A stretch of DNA of 64,000 bases from Alternaria dauci (GCF_042100115.1 NC_091280.1:186001-250000); one strand, 5' to 3'; shown: positions 47,401-62,000, numbered from the stretch's first letter. Notes: generated by a model from the letters alone, not told the origin. Numbers and translations: made by a program.

Positions 47401-49664
47401 CTTCTTTTAATATTATATACTAGTTAGCCTAAGTTATTAATAGGTTTAACCTTAACTCCTTTTTACTTATATATATTATTATTCTAAATATTATTTAGCC
47501 TAAATATAGTATTAGCCTAACTAAGAGGTATAGGACCTACTATTATAACCTTAATAGGTATTAGCTTACCTATATCTACTTTTATAAAGCTTTATTACTA
47601 AAATATATCCTCTATATCTATAGTAGTATTTTCTTTATATACTTATTATAATACTTCTTCTAGTACTTAATCTAACAGCTATTTATAACTATCTATTATA
47701 ATAATATAAAGTCCTTCTCTATCTCTTATAATAATACTACTATTAATACCTTTATTTATAGAGTTACTATTCTCTTATAAAAAGTAATATTACTATTTCT
47801 TCCTTTCCTACTTACCTTTCTAGTTCTTCTACTTATTTATAAATTTTATCCTTAGTTAACTACCTTTTAGCTCTTCTTCTAAGTTTATTTTTATCTTTAT
47901 TACTCCTACTATACTAAATACTACTTTACCTTCTAGCCTTTTAGTAAGTTAATAGAGTAGAGTACTAATTTCTATACTCTTATTCCTTTTCTTAAGATAG
48001 GTTTAGTATAAAGGTTAAGTTTAGATAGTTAATTACTCTTAGTATATATAAACTTAGTATTATATTAGCTATTAATACTTAAGATATAATAGTATATTAG
48101 CCTATTAGTTATATACTTATCTTTACCTAAGTATTTATTAGAAATAGATTACCTAATATAATTAGATTAGTATAGGTTTCTACTATAAAGAAGTTTATTT
48201 AGACTTTAACTTACTTTATAATAATAAGGACTCCCTAGATAATCCCTATAGAGTTTACTATACTACTATTAGTAGTAACTATCTAGGCGGCCCTTATACT
48301 TCCTAGGAGTAAGGTTATTAGTAGTATAGCTTTCTTAGCTAATTCTCTTTTAATTATATTAAGCTCTACTCCTAAATTAAGTAGTATAAGAAATAAATTA
48401 CCTTAGATATTAATTAGTACTTTTAGGTAGTCTTATTAGAGGTGTTTAATACCTATTACCTTATTATATAGCTTTTAATTATCTTTTAAATAGTTATAGT
48501 TATCCTCTTCTATATTATTAGGCTTAGTACTAGTAATAATATTTTCTTAGATATAGTTAATCTCTAGGTCTACCTAGTACTCTACTTTAATACCTTAGTA
48601 GTTAATAACCTAGCCTTCCTAAGATTCTACTAAGACGTAGTTAGGGAGAGTGTTTACTAAGTAGAGTACGTTAATATTACCTCCTAAATAGCGCTTAGGT
48701 AGGTCTTATATTAAATAGTCCTTTTTAACTATTAAGTTAATTTTAAATAGGTGTAGCTCCTTTAATATATAGCTTATATTAAATAGGCTTTTATACACCT
48801 TTAGTATATTACCTAGAAGAGTTCTAATTTAGAAAGGTATTATTATATTTAAGATACTCTTAATAACTAATTATATATTAGGCTCTAGCTTATCTATAAT
48901 CTTCTCCTTTTATAGTTACTAGTTATTCTTATCTCTTCTACTATCTACTACCTCTTTTTAGTAGTTATTAATATTAGTATCTTAGTTTATTATATTATTA
49001 GTTTCTTTAGACTATACTATCTTTTCTTTATTAATATTCTTATTACTTAAAAGGTATTTAGATTAGCTCTTATAACCTTTTAGGTATAGAATATACTTAT
49101 TACTTAGTTTTTATAAGATTACTTTCTATATTAGCTTCTATACTTTAAACTTATTATAGCTAGAGTAAGATTTCTATTCTACTATTATATATATTATTAT
49201 AGTAGAAGTAACTATATTATTATTTTATTTACTAAGAGTAGTTAGCTATAGCCTATAGTCTAACTTATCTTTAGTAAAGATACTAGATATTTTCTAGTAT
49301 TAGTTTACTTTATTATCTTAAAAGCTTTTAGTAGAGTTAGGGATTAGCTATACTAAGATAGTATTATTTTTTACTATTACTATAGGGGGTTTTTCCTTAA
49401 ATAGTACTATAATAGATAGTATATTAATATCTTATTTAAGCTACTTCCTCTTAATCTAAGTTAAAAGATTCTTAGCCTAGAGCTCTTAGTTAAGATTAAG
49501 TACTTTACTTTATAAGTTTTCTTCTATACCTTACTAGAGTATAGATTACTTATTAAAGTATACTTAACCTTTATTTATAAATACTTATAGTATAAAGTAA
49601 TTATTCTTATAGTAACTAAGTTTATTATATAGCTAGTAGTTTATAGTTATATTAAAGGACTATA

Positions 49665-50085
49665 ATTTTTTATTTTCTCTAAGTAGGGGGGTATTATTAA
49701 AATAAAACTTTAAAAAAGTAAAAAGTAGCTATCCCTCTACTTATTAGTTTTAAAAGTTAATAAAAAAGATAAAGTAAAAATATAATTTAAACGCTAGACT
49801 AATTAGCGTTTTATAGTAGTAAAGCTCTAATATCTATACGTAAAAACTAAAGTTAAAAAAATTTACTAAAGGTAACTAAAAAAAGATACTTATTAAACCT
49901 TAGGAGGGCTTAATAGGGATTACTAGCTATTAGCTAGTAATATAGTTATAATATATTATAAAAGGAAGGAAGGGAGGATATAATATCTTTACTATAATTA
50001 AGCTTACTTAGAATTTTATATATTTCTATAAAGCCTAACTACTTCTAACCTTTATACTAATACTAACTTATTAGCTTTAAGACTT
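49665..50085 (-). mobile_element. Retroposon family R, copy E, truncated
   Basis: Has the T-run 3' end and CTCTAAGTAGGGGGGTATTA like the other copies, and matches copy D most closely (shared ATTAAGCTTACTTAGAATTTTATA segment), but stops matching at about 50,075-50,085. It is inserted in H1 at AAAGGACTATA; the unoccupied site is seen in GX at about 42,021-42,033. The expected right duplication and the rest of H1 are absent, so the far side was deleted or lies beyond another insertion (G4). Confidence 0.75.
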
Positions 50086-51351
50086 CCTTTAAGACTTTCT
50101 TATTATAATTATAGAATAAACCTAGAATATAAAAAGATAATAGGTTATTAGCGCACCTAAAACACTAACCTAATAGTAGTTAGTAGTTATATAATTACTT
50201 AGTACTTAGTACTCTTAGTATAACTAAGTAATACTAATTAGACTATAGGACTACTTAGTACTTAGTATACTTAGTATAACTAAGTAGAGCTAAGTAGTAG
50301 ATACTTATTAAGTATATAGCTAAGGCACTAAACCCTTATAGCTTAGTATATTTAACTTTATATAAAACTCTAGTAGTTAATTTAAAGATTTTACTTTATT
50401 CTTATATAACCTCTTATAATATTATATTAATCTTCTAATTATACTATTATACTAACCTTATCTATTATACTTACTTATTCCTAAGAACTAACCTTTAGGT
50501 TATCTAAGGATAACCTTTATACTTTAAATACCCTTAAGATAAGTAATACTATAATAGATACCCCTACTAAATCCTATACTAATAGAGGAGCCTTAAGCCG
50601 CGCTAATAAGCCTAATCTTTATTATAGAGACTATAATAAGCTTAAAACCTAGATCCTTTAGGTAAACTATTATTTTTATATTAAAGGAGATAAGATAGGC
50701 GATAAAGATAAGGTTATCTAGGTCTCTACCTTCTTTAGAAGAGATACTAAGAAATAGGCTAACCCTATCCTCTAATACTATATAAATAATAATATTAATA
50801 ATTAAGAGAATACTAATCTTATTAATAACTAAGATAACTTTAAGAAGAAGATATAAGAAGTATTCTTACCTTTTAAGGAATTAGTAGTTGTAGAGTAATA
50901 AATTTAGAAACTATAATAAACTAAATCTACTACTAACTATATAACTAAATTCTAGTAGGATTAGATAGTTATTAAATAGGATAATAACGCTTTAATATAG
51001 ATATACTAATAAGGTCTTAAACTAACTATACGTAAAGAACTAATAAGAAGTAGAGCTAGTATTTAGATACTTAACTAACTTATAGCTAAGGCTATTTAAA
51101 TAGATAATAAACTTTATAAGTTAGTACTAGAAGAATAACTCTTTACATAAAGGATTTACGTAAACCCTAATATAAAGGTTTAATTACATTAACCCTTTTA
51201 ATATTTATACCCTAACTAGGGATATTAATAAAGCTATATACCTTAGATCCTAAGTTAATATAAGACTAATAGGCCTAAGCCTATATACTTAGATAATATT
51301 AATAAAGGACCTAGAAAGCTAAAGTTTCTATATAATAAGGGTAATAAGAAG

Positions 51352-51402
51352 AAGATTACTTATTATACCTATAGTAAAGAAGGTTATATAAAATAAGACT
51401 AC
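51352..51402 (+). pseudogene. G4 gag zinc knuckle, all four ligands lost
   Basis: Reads KITYYTYSKEGYIK, stop, DY. The spacing fits C-x2-C-x4-H-x4-C at codons 51,361, 51,370, 51,385 and 51,400, but all four are now TAT/TAC (Tyr). Cys TGT/TGC and His CAT/CAC both become Tyr by the RIP transition, so one process explains every loss. Confidence 0.8.
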
Positions 51403-53884
51403 TAAAGCTAAGGTAAAGTAACTTAATAAATTAATATTATTTACTATATAGTACCTAGTAATAACTTAGAGGAAAAATAGAACGTAATTACCTAACTTAT
51501 AATAATTAGGGTTAAAGGAGAAAACTAAGACTTTATTAAAGGACTTAATAACCTAATAATTACTAAACTAGAAAATACTTCTTTAGATAATAACTCTAAC
51601 TTAGAACTCTATAAAGATATAGAGGTAGTTAATACTAACTAAACTAAGTATAAATATATAGCTATATTCTAGGTAAGGAACTAACTAGTAATACTATATA
51701 TACTAGAAGAATAGATAAAAACTCTAGCGTCTTAGATTAACTAGCTACTCTAATACCTAAATAAGCTACCTATTAAGTATACTTATAAAATACTAGATAT
51801 TATAGTAGCTATATAATAAGACTTTTACTATCTCTTATAAGAAGTAAGGTAAGATAAGGAAAACCTTCTAGCTAAGATAGTAAGGTTCTTACCTATACTT
51901 AATAAATTAGAATAGATTAATAAGGTAACTAAAGCTAAGGTTAGATATAATAACTTAAGTAAAAAGGTTAATACCTTACTAAGGTTACCTTTAATTATAC
52001 TAAGAATAACTTCTATAATTAGTTTAAGAAGTATAGTTAGTATATAAACCTATATAAGGAAGCTAATATAAGAGGCTTTAACCCTAAAGCTCTTATCTAA
52101 TAGGAAGTAGAAGCTAAAGTATTATAAGAAGAACCTACTATTTAACTCTTAAATAAAGAATAATAATTATTCTATAAAGAAGTTAAATAATATAGTAGCC
52201 TATATAAGGTACTAATAGTAGAATAGGAATAAGACTCCTATAGCTCCTAGAGGAAAGATTTAACCTTAGAATAGTAATAGAAGTATAATAACGCTAAAAG
52301 GAAGTATAATATTAAGATATACTACTAGCTTAACCTAAGGAACCCCTTATATAATAAAATAAGTTAGATAGTATATCTATATAACTTATATATAATCTAT
52401 TACTTAGATAAGGTAGGTTTAGGATTCTTTCTACGTAAGTTTATAGGAATACTAATATATATTTTCTAATAGTATAACTATCTAAAGGATATGTATAATT
52501 TACCTATAGGATAAAAGATATAGCTTATACTTCTATAGATATAATAATCTATAAGAGACCCTATAGATATATATAATATAGTAGATAACTATAAAGGATA
52601 GACCCTATATATAAGAGTATAACTAGCCCTTATAGTATACGTACCTTAATATTAAATATAAATAATATATTATTATAAAGTAGTTCTATAGATATAGCTA
52701 GTAGTCTTTTTTAGATAAGCGCCTAATATACCTAGAACTACTAAGGAGATTAATAGCGTAAACTCCTTAATACTCCTTAAGCTTATTATATAGCTTAATA
52801 GATACTAGAGATAGGCATTAATAGATTTAGGATCCTAAGTAAACTATATTTTTACTTAAGTAGTATCTTTAGCTAGACTAAAGCTACTAAGGAAAAATAA
52901 TAGCTATATATTATATATTACTAATAGTTAGCTTATACTAGGTAAAACTAAGATTATATATAAGGTTACTAGAGTAACACTTAGTATCTAAGATTACTAA
53001 GAGAAGATAAACCTAGACGTCTTTAGATTAGCTACTTATAATATTATATTAAGACTTCCTTAGTTATAAGAATATAACTTATATATTAACTAGAAGTTAA
53101 AGATATTCTTATTTAAGTACTATAGAATAGACGTAACTATAAGCTAGCCTACGTATCTAATAACTATAATAGTAGATAAGAGGAAGATTAATAATATTAC
53201 TAGAGGAAAGTAAACCTTATATAAGAATAGCCTTAAGAAATAAAGGTTTAACTTAATAGATACTAGTAAGGTACCCTTAGATTACTAAGTTAGAGTTTTA
53301 GAGAAATATATAACTTTAGATATTTTATAAGAGTATAAAGAATTTTAGTACCTCTTTATAGAAGTAGTAGATAGTAAAGCCTTACTAAAGTATTAACCCT
53401 AGGACTATAAGATTATCTTAGAAGAAAGGAAAACTCTACCCTTTAGGCTAATATATTAACTATTAGAGGTAGAACTTAAGATACTAAGAGAAAAGCTAGA
53501 CTAAGACTTAAAGAAAAGCTATATAAGACTTTCTATATTACTAGTAAGATTCCCTATACTCTTTATACTAAAGAAGAGGGGACTACTAAGGATATATATA
53601 GACTACTATAAGCTTAATAATATTATAGTAAAGAATTAATACCTACTACTAAATATTACTAAACTTTAGGATTAATTATCTTAAGCTAAGGTCTTTATAG
53701 TACTAGACTTTTAAGATAGATACTACCTTATTAGGATTAAGAAAGGTAAAGAATAGAAGATAGTATTCTATATAAGATATAAATACTATAAATATACTAT
53801 TATATTATTTAGGTTTATAAACACCTTAGTAATATTTTAAGAACTTATTAATAACGTATTAAGAGTATACCTAGATATTTTTAT

Positions 53885-53925
53885 TATTATATACTTAGAT
53901 AATATCCTTATCTACTCTAAAAATA
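53885..53925 (+). pseudogene. G4 reverse transcriptase catalytic box
   Basis: IYLDNILIYSKN, the gypsy Y-L-D-D-I-L-I-Y-S box with the second Asp as Asn. It is followed by a normal RT thumb-like stretch (YLEKFNLRLKLEKYKFYK) at about 53,965-54,020. Confidence 0.88.
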
Positions 53926-54394
53926 TAAAAGACTATATTAAATATATTTATATAGTGCTAAGGTACTTAGAGAAGTTTAATCTTAGACTAAAACTAGAGA
54001 AGTATAAGTTCTATAAGAATAAGGTTACCTTCTTAGGATATATAGTAGGAGCTAATAGAGTATAAATAAGTAAAGATAAGATTAAGATAGTTAAGGAATA
54101 ACTATAACCTAAGATAGTTAAAGATATATAGTCCTTCCTAGGATTTCTAAACTTTAATTAATAGTTTATTAAGGACTTTTCTAAGATTACTATCCCTTTA
54201 ACTAAACTTATAAGGAAAGATATACCTTTTAAGTAGAGTAAAGAAGCTAAAGGTACCTTCTAGACACTTAAGAAAGTAAGTATTAAACTACTCTACTTTT
54301 ATATATTTATAGTAGGATATAAACTACGCTTTAAAATAGGTATATTAAACCTTATACTAAGAGGATATACTAGTATATATATTAATAAGAAATA

Positions 54395-54560
54395 GTACCT
54401 TATTACCTACTACTCTTATAAGTTTATAGTAGCTAAAGAAAATTATAATATCTATAATAAAGAACTACTAACTATTATAGTATACCTTAAGTATTAGAGA
54501 GTATACGCTAAAAGCTATTTAGAACTTATAATATTTATAGATTATAAGAACTTAGTTAAC
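54395..54560 (+). pseudogene. G4 RNase H remnant
   Basis: Reads LITYYSYKFIVAKENYNIYN then KELLTIIVYLKY, stop, and later FIDYKNL. This matches the gypsy RNase H pattern with Y-D-K-E-L-L-A-I and T-D-H-K-N-L, with Asp-His to Asp-Tyr and Trp to stop. Confidence 0.87.
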
Positions 54561-55019
54561 TTTATAATAACTAAAGTACTTAACTAATACTAGGTAAGAT
54601 AGTTAAAAGAACTAAGATAGTATAAGTTTAAGATTATATATATACTAAGAAAAGATAATAGTAGAGTAGATACTCTTAGCTACTAATATAATATTATAGG
54701 AACTAAGTTAATTACTAACTCTATATTACTTAAGATTAATAAAGATAGATTACTAAGACCTACTAAGATACTAAACTAAATTATAAAGATTACTAGTAAA
54801 GTACTAAAAGAATTATAAGAAGTAATTATTAGATAATACTATAATAACCCTATATATAGTTACACTAGTATTACTAGAATAATAGAACTTATTAAGTAAA
54901 ATTATAAGTTTCTAAGTATAAAGAATAAGATTACTACCTTTATTATAAAGTGCGTAAACTATTAGAAGAATAAGTATAGTACCTATATACTATATAGAGA
55001 AATATAAGTAATAGAACTA

Positions 55020-55165
55020 CCTAATATACTATAGTTAAATATCTCTATAAACTTTATTATAGGCTTACTAGTCTTAAGAGACCTTATTATTAAAGTATCT
55101 TATAACGTAATTCTTATAGTAGTAGATATATTTACTAAGTAAATAGAATATATTACTTTTAGAAA
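55020..55165 (+). pseudogene. G4 integrase core remnant
   Basis: Reads NISINFIIGLLVLRDLIIKV then SYNVILIVVDIFTK, stop, IEYITFRKD. This corresponds to the integrase motif around the first catalytic Asp (S-x-D-F-I-x-G-L-P) and the next strand (I-L-V-V-V-D-R-L-T-K). The catalytic Asp is now Asn. Confidence 0.87.
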
Positions 55166-55904
55166 AGACTATATAGTAGTATAGCTTACGTATATTATCT
55201 ATAACTAAATTATTTAATATTATAGTATATTAAAGTTAATTATTAGTAATAAAGATAAGCTCTTTATATTAAACTTTTAGATAATATTACTTACTATAAT
55301 TAGAACTAAGAAAAAGCTATTAATAGCTTACTATCTATAGATAGATAGATAGATAGAATAAATAAACTATATAATAAAAGCCTACCTATAGATTTATATT
55401 AATTATTAGTAAGAAAACTAGGTATTATTACTACTTATAGTATAAATAGTATATAATAATAAGCTTTTAAAGTCTATAGGATAGACTCTATTTTATATAA
55501 ATTATAAAAGATACCTAAATCTCTTTATATAAATATTTCTTAGTTAAAAGATTAAAGTAGCTACTACTATAGCTAATAAGCTAAAGATAGGATATAAGTA
55601 ACTTAAATAAGTACTTAAGAAGGCTTAACACTAAAGTATCTTATATATTAATAAGAAATAAAAAATAGTACCTTAGCTAAAGAAGGGGGATAAAGTTTAT
55701 TTACTTATAAAGAATCTCTATACTAAGTAACTAAGTAAGGGCCTTAATAATATTAAGGTTAGACTATTTTTAATTCTAGACTAAAAGGGACTAGTTACTT
55801 ATATACTTAACCTTCTAGCTAATATAAAAATCTACCTATATTTCTATATTAATATATTAGAACTAGTAGACCTAAGAATATAACTCTAGAAAACCTTTTA
55901 TTTT

Positions 55905-56040
55905 AAAATAGAAGAAGATAATATCTTTAAAGTTAAGAAGATTCTTATATACTATAATAGTAATAATAGTACTAAGTATCTAGTTAAATAGTTAAGCTAT
56001 CTAAGTAGTAAAAATATATAGGAACTAGATATAAACTTTA
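55905..56040 (+). pseudogene. G4 C-terminal chromodomain remnant
   Basis: Reads EEDNIFKVKKILIYYNSNNS then TKYLVK, stop, LSYLSSKN. This fits the chromodomain pattern E-x-x-V-E-x-I-L-D-x-R-...-Y-L-V-K-W-x-G-Y-x-x-x-x-N-T-W. In chromoviruses this domain steers integration to heterochromatin, consistent with insertion in this compartment. Confidence 0.8.
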
Positions 56041-56076
56041 TAAATTATTATTTATACTATTAGGAAAACTAGGGGG

Positions 56077-59000
56077 GTAGTTATTTATGTAGGTTACTAG
56101 TATTTTACTTACTAGTCGCGTAATTTATAAATTTACTAAAGTTACTAAAGTTACCTTACTTAAAAAGTTAAGTTAATAAGTTACTTATAATTTACTAGTA
56201 AGTTATATAGTATTCTAATCCTAAGTAAGCTACCTTAGTAGTCTTTCTTTTAGTAATATCTTTAGTAGTAATACTATAATAGGTATAGGCGCTAGCTATA
56301 TACGTTTAGCCTACTTAAGTAGACTAGGATAGCCTACTCTATATAGCGTTCTAGTAATAACTACCCTAAGAGGGTATACTAGACTATCTACTACTATTTA
56401 TTATAGTTTACTAGCGTCTATAGTAGTAGCTACATCTACTACCTAAGTAAACTAGGTATAACTATAGCTACGTAATTTTAGTTAATATCTACTAGTCTAA
56501 CTAGATTACGTAGTATTAACCTATATAGCTACCCCTATATATATAGTACACCTAGTATCTTAAGTAGTTAAAGGATAATACGTTATAGTCCTAGACTATT
56601 AATTATTAAATAGGATACTATAATATTATAAATAAAGAATATTTATTCTATAAATATTAATATATAATCTACTTTAAGTCTAATCTATTATCTAGGTTTA
56701 TATCCCTCTTATATATCTCTAAGAGACCTTAACTCCTACTTAGGTCCTCCTCTTACTCCTCTTTTATAAGAGTATATAGTTGTATATTACTGCCTACTAT
56801 ATATATAGTCTAGTATAGCTTAAAAAACTCTATCTACGTAGTAGCACCTAATATCTTCTAGGACCCCTTATAGTTCCTAAACTAGGCCTAGTTATCCTCT
56901 TCTTTATTATACTCTATTAATACTTATATAAGTAACGTTATAGTAATAGTAATAACGTCTCTAGATATTAAGCGTATCTTAATATTAGGCTTTATACTAT
57001 TAGTACTAGGTTTAATAGCTAATATAATAATTATTTACCTTATCTATAAAGTTACTATTAATATTACCTATCTTATAACTTTATAAGAGTATTATTAAGG
57101 ATATACTCTTAGCTAGTTATATACTAGTAGATAAGTTCTATACTTAGTTTACTATATATATATATCGCTCGCGGTTAGCCTTATTATAACTAGTAAGGAT
57201 ATTATTATTATTATTATTATACTTATCTAGTAGTATAACTACTATTAATCCTTTATCTAGTCTATTAATATATAGTATAACGTTACTCTATATATAGGCT
57301 AATATAATTACTCTTCGCCTTCTATTAAGAGATATCTACTTCTAGAGTATAGTATTATAGTTTTCTAGTATAGTTAGCCTAGTATAGGAAACCCTTAGTA
57401 CTACTTTACCTTCTACTACGTATTTAATAAATAGGTTCGTCTTATAAATACCCTTATTAGAGTACTTATTTATAGTATAGTATAGTATAGTCCTAATTAG
57501 TGCTATAGTGTTACCCGTAATAACCTAAAAGGCGTCTATAGTTCTAGCTATAAGTACTACACCCTATTACTTATTTTTATAGAAATACTTAGCTAGTATT
57601 ATAGTAATACCTAGGTAGGAGAATTAAAATAAAAGAGGCTACTATAGTTAGCTAGTGTACTAGTATAAGGTAGGTATAGGTAGTTTTATACTTACGTCTA
57701 TTAGATCTTTAATTAAATAATTAAAGTTATCTAATAGCTCGCGTATAGCTACGTAATAATATAAGTATTTAAGGTTATATATAGTAGTAGCTTTAAACCT
57801 TACTATACGTATTATATATATATATAGATTACTTACTAGGTTAAGGAGCTAGTAGTAGTTTATTAGTAATAGTTACTAATAGTATTATATAGTATAGGAC
57901 TGTCTTACTAAATAAGTAGAAACTTTATATAGGCTTAAGTTAATTATTACCCTACTCTTATAAGGTATTATCTATTTAGCTATCTTCTATACCCTCTCTA
58001 TTAGATCTACTATAAGATTATAGTATATATTAATCTAGGGTATAATAGCTATTCCTATAGTAGTTTCTCCTCTAGTAATAAGCTAAGTTATTAATATAGC
58101 CTTTAGTTTTATTAGAGTTAATTTATTATAAGCCTTTAGCTATTCTATAGTTTAACGCCTCTACTTACCCTATAGGAATATCTAGAAAGGGTCTAGTACT
58201 TTACGCCCTAGTTTATATAGAGTCTTTACTATAGAATAGTTATAACTTATAGCTACTAGAGAAGAAAGGTATAGTTATTTAGTTTCTATTACTTATACTA
58301 CTACGTTATAGCTAACTTATCCCTATCTTCTTATAATAAGGTATCTAGCCTTAGCTACTTTTAGGATACCTTAAGAGGTAATATAGCTAGATAGTCCTAT
58401 ATAAGATAGTAACTATAAGGTATAGTAGGTGCTACGCTCTTAGACTTACCTATTTTAGGAGAGGCTCTATAGTAGATAGGAGTTATAGACTAAATTCTCC
58501 TTAGTATATTAACCTTATTATCTTCTATAATAGTAATACTTCGCTATAAATAGATATATATTAGTATAGAGATATCTCTATAATAGGTTATATAATACGT
58601 ATATTTCTCTTACCTCTCTCCTTATAGTTTTAGCTTATAATACTAGTAGCTAGCTTTTCTTATCTAGCCTTAGATTTTATCTTTAGTACTATAATCTTAA
58701 TTTCTAGTAGTAATATAGTATAGTAAAGTTAGGGTAAAAGTATATAGATAAGTACTTATTACTTAGAGCTTTTAGTCTTAGGGGAGCTAGTAATTCTAAT
58801 TTTCTCTAGATTATATAGCGTCTAAATAAGTTAGCGCTACTAGTTAGTTTTAGTCTATAGCTACCTTATAGCGTTATTATAGTAATTAAGACTATTATAC
58901 ACTATTAATTACTATTAACTATTATTATATTAGGCTTCCTAGTAATTTAATATTATATAGGTATAGCTAGGGCTTACTATTAATAGAGATAGTCTTACTA

Positions 59001-62000
59001 TCTTTAGGTGTTTAGGAGTAAGAATAAATAATTTAGGAAATAGATAACTAGATAAGACGTAGGTAACTACTATAGCTTTAAAGTAGAGCTAGAGTTAGTA
59101 GTAGTAGTAGTAGAAAAGAAAGACTAAAGGCGATATAACTAACCTTATATGTTACTATTATAGCTCTAGTTTTATTTACTAGTTATAAAGATAATAAGTA
59201 GAAGGGCTCCTTAATACTCTAGGTTACGCTACGCCTTTATTATTAGCTATAAACTTAGGCTCTATAAATATTTTTTAGTAAAGTATATTAAGCTAGTAAA
59301 AAGACTAGTATAAAAGTAGAAGCTAAAGTATAAAACTAATACATCTAGTAGTAAAAGAAGTTTAGATAGTAGTAATAATAACTACTTTAATACTAGAGCC
59401 CGTTATAACTTAGTATTAAGATAGGCTAGGCGTAAATAATACCTAAGCTAGTAGGTCTTTAATTAGGATAAATCTTTAATAGTAAAACTTACTCTATCTA
59501 TACCTTATTCTAGTATATTAACTAAGGCGCTATACTATTATAACTCTAATAATATATATATCTTACCCTATTTATTATTTATTTAAATATAGTAGAAAAT
59601 ACCTTCCTATGTATAGTTAAACCTAACCTTATCCTAGATAGCTTATATAAATAATAAAAAACTCTATAGCTCTACTCTTATATTACTTAAATCTATACTT
59701 AGGTGTATTAGTTACTATATATAGATTAGAGTGTACGTTTCTATATACGATAGGTATATAGTATAATAGTTAATAGTATTATCTATTACTACTTAATTAG
59801 CTTAACTAATCCCTAATCTATAGTCTATAATAGTAATTAACTATTTAGTATAGTACTATCTTTAGATTATCTTAATAGCGCGTAGGAGGTATAGTATAGT
59901 ATAGGTAATATAGTTCCCTAATAGTTAGTTAAGCGTCTGCGTTATTATTAAGTAGTATTATAGTTATAGTAAATCGCGATATAGGATATAGCTATATATC
60001 TTTCTTCTAGGTAGAGGTAGTATAATACTAAGTTACCTTACTATAGGATATACTCTATAATATAATATAGTTACTCTCTTACTACCTTTATCTAAAGAGA
60101 TTAGTATAGTATATACCTTTACTCTATACCCTACTCTACTTACGTATATATTATATTATATTCTCTTTCTATAATTTATAAGGTATTATATATATAATTC
60201 TTAGATTATATTATTATATTTATATTATTATAGGCTCTATAATATATAGTAGGTGTAGAGCTCCTAGGGGGTAGTAGCCCTATATAGGGGGGGGTTATAG
60301 ATATTTAGGTTTACGCCTTATTATATTCTATACGTAGTTAACCTTAGATAATAAGTACTTATAGTAAGAGGTTAATAGTTATATAATAGAGGGGGATATT
60401 AGTATACTAGATGCTTCTATATAGGCGGTAATTACGTGTTAGGAATATATAGCGGATTAGCTTATATAAGTTAAATTATATAAGGTAGGTAACGCCTATA
60501 GTTATATAGAAGTAAGAAATATATATAGTTTTTATAAAAAACGCCTATTATATATAATTACTACTAAGCTAGTCTTTACTTCTTTACCTTATACTTTCTT
60601 ATTATCCTTAGCTATATAGTATTAAAATTAGTAGTATAGAGGTAGTTATACTTATCCTAATTAATATAGTTATTAATATAGTATAATTCTATATTATTAT
60701 CTATAGTGTAGCTTATTTATATTTATATAAGATAGGTAGGATATAGTATTATAAGAAGGGCATATACTTTAAAGGACTATAGTATATAGCGTCTAACTAT
60801 ACTAACTTATTAATACTTATAAATACTAAGTATACCTAATATATTATCTACTTTACTATTATTCTTAAATAGTAGTATTTTAATAAAAGCGCCTTAGTAC
60901 TCTAGGTATCTATTTAATTCTATAATATATTCTATATTAATAACTATTAGTAAGAGTTATAGTTAAGCTATAATATAACTATCTATAATAGTAGAAGACT
61001 ATCGTCTATTATTACTATATGCGTACTCTTACACCTATACGAAATCTTATCTCTACTACCCTATATTCTACTAGTTTAGGGCGTAGCGTACTAGATTCTT
61101 TATAGTATACTCTAGATTATTATAAAAGTTCTTACTTAATATCTAATAGTATACTAATAGGTAAACCTTAATCTATAAGGCGTCTACCTATATTATATCT
61201 ACCTCTAGTCTATCCTCCTCCTAAGATAAACTTATTTATCTAAGGTATCTCTTTTAACTTTCTTACACGAATACTATAATAGCTTAGGTAAAGTTAATTA
61301 TATTTAACTACTATACTATATCTACTATTCTTATTATTTTAGAGTATAGTAAACCTATAGAGGGGGCTTAGCTAAGTTTACTATACGTAAGTAGTATAGA
61401 AAAGGTAGTTATATATACTCTATTATAGTAGTTAATAGTCTTTAATAGTTAAGACTTTACTACTATAGCTATATAGTTAGTAGCTAATATAGCTAGTCTC
61501 TAAGAGTTATATATATAAATCTAGTATAGAAAGTCTTTCTTATTTATTAAGTAATAAGGTTATTTAACTATATTAATATAATAGGCCTTACTATTTATAC
61601 CTATATATAGGCCGTCTAATATGCTAAATTATTTAATATTATAAATAATATATATAAGCGCGTACTATTTTAGGTAGTTAAAGTATAGTTCTATATCTCT
61701 TTTCCTTTATCTATATAGGCGGAATTCCTCTTTTAGTATATTTATATAGCTAAGGTATAACTTAATATACTTAATAGTACTATTATCTTATAATTTATAC
61801 TAAGCTATTATAATAAGGTTATATATAGCTTATAAGAAGTAAAGTATATATAGTACCTTTATTACTAGAAGTAGTACTACGATAGCTATAAGCTACTATA
61901 TAATATCTTTCTATTTATAGCTAGTCTACTAGACTACCTTAAAGAATAGTTAATAACTATTAAACTACTTAAGGCTAGCTTAATATATAACTTAGTAGAA

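Larger units (their letters stand above)
23565..49664 (-). mobile_element. Older gypsy copy H1 of the GX family, interrupted
   Basis: H1 occupies 23,565-28,930 and resumes at 44,486-49,664. It is the same family as GX: 23,565-28,930 matches 31,445-36,828, and 44,486-49,664 matches the GX stretch from about 36,830 to 42,030. Its continuity is proven by the 15-bp duplication around retroposon D. The left end (3' LTR) and the gag end with the 5' LTR are missing; the right end is broken at retroposon E. Minus-strand integrase (about 45.03-45.25 kb), RNase H linker (45.76-45.86 kb) and RT (about 46.6-46.7 kb) remnants are present. It is more mutated than GX, with CG positions of GX often reading TA here. 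Confidence 0.8.
50086..56060 (+). mobile_element. Ty3/gypsy chromovirus relic G4
   Basis: Plus-strand gypsy with gag and zinc knuckle (51,352-51,402), RT box (53,885-53,925), RNase H (54,395-54,560), integrase (55,020-55,165) and a chromodomain at the end (55,905-56,040), the order of fungal chromoviruses. AAACTAGGGGGG at about 56,065-56,076 looks like a polypurine tract. A TATA-containing leader precedes gag (TTATATAAAAC at about 50,352). I could not match a left LTR with the sequence after 56,080, so the LTRs are unproven. Stops throughout. Confidence 0.85.

Noticed and set aside
50086..56660. Search for matching LTRs of G4
   Set aside because: The leader at 50.1-50.4 kb and the sequence after 56,080 did not align by eye, so no LTR pair is reported.
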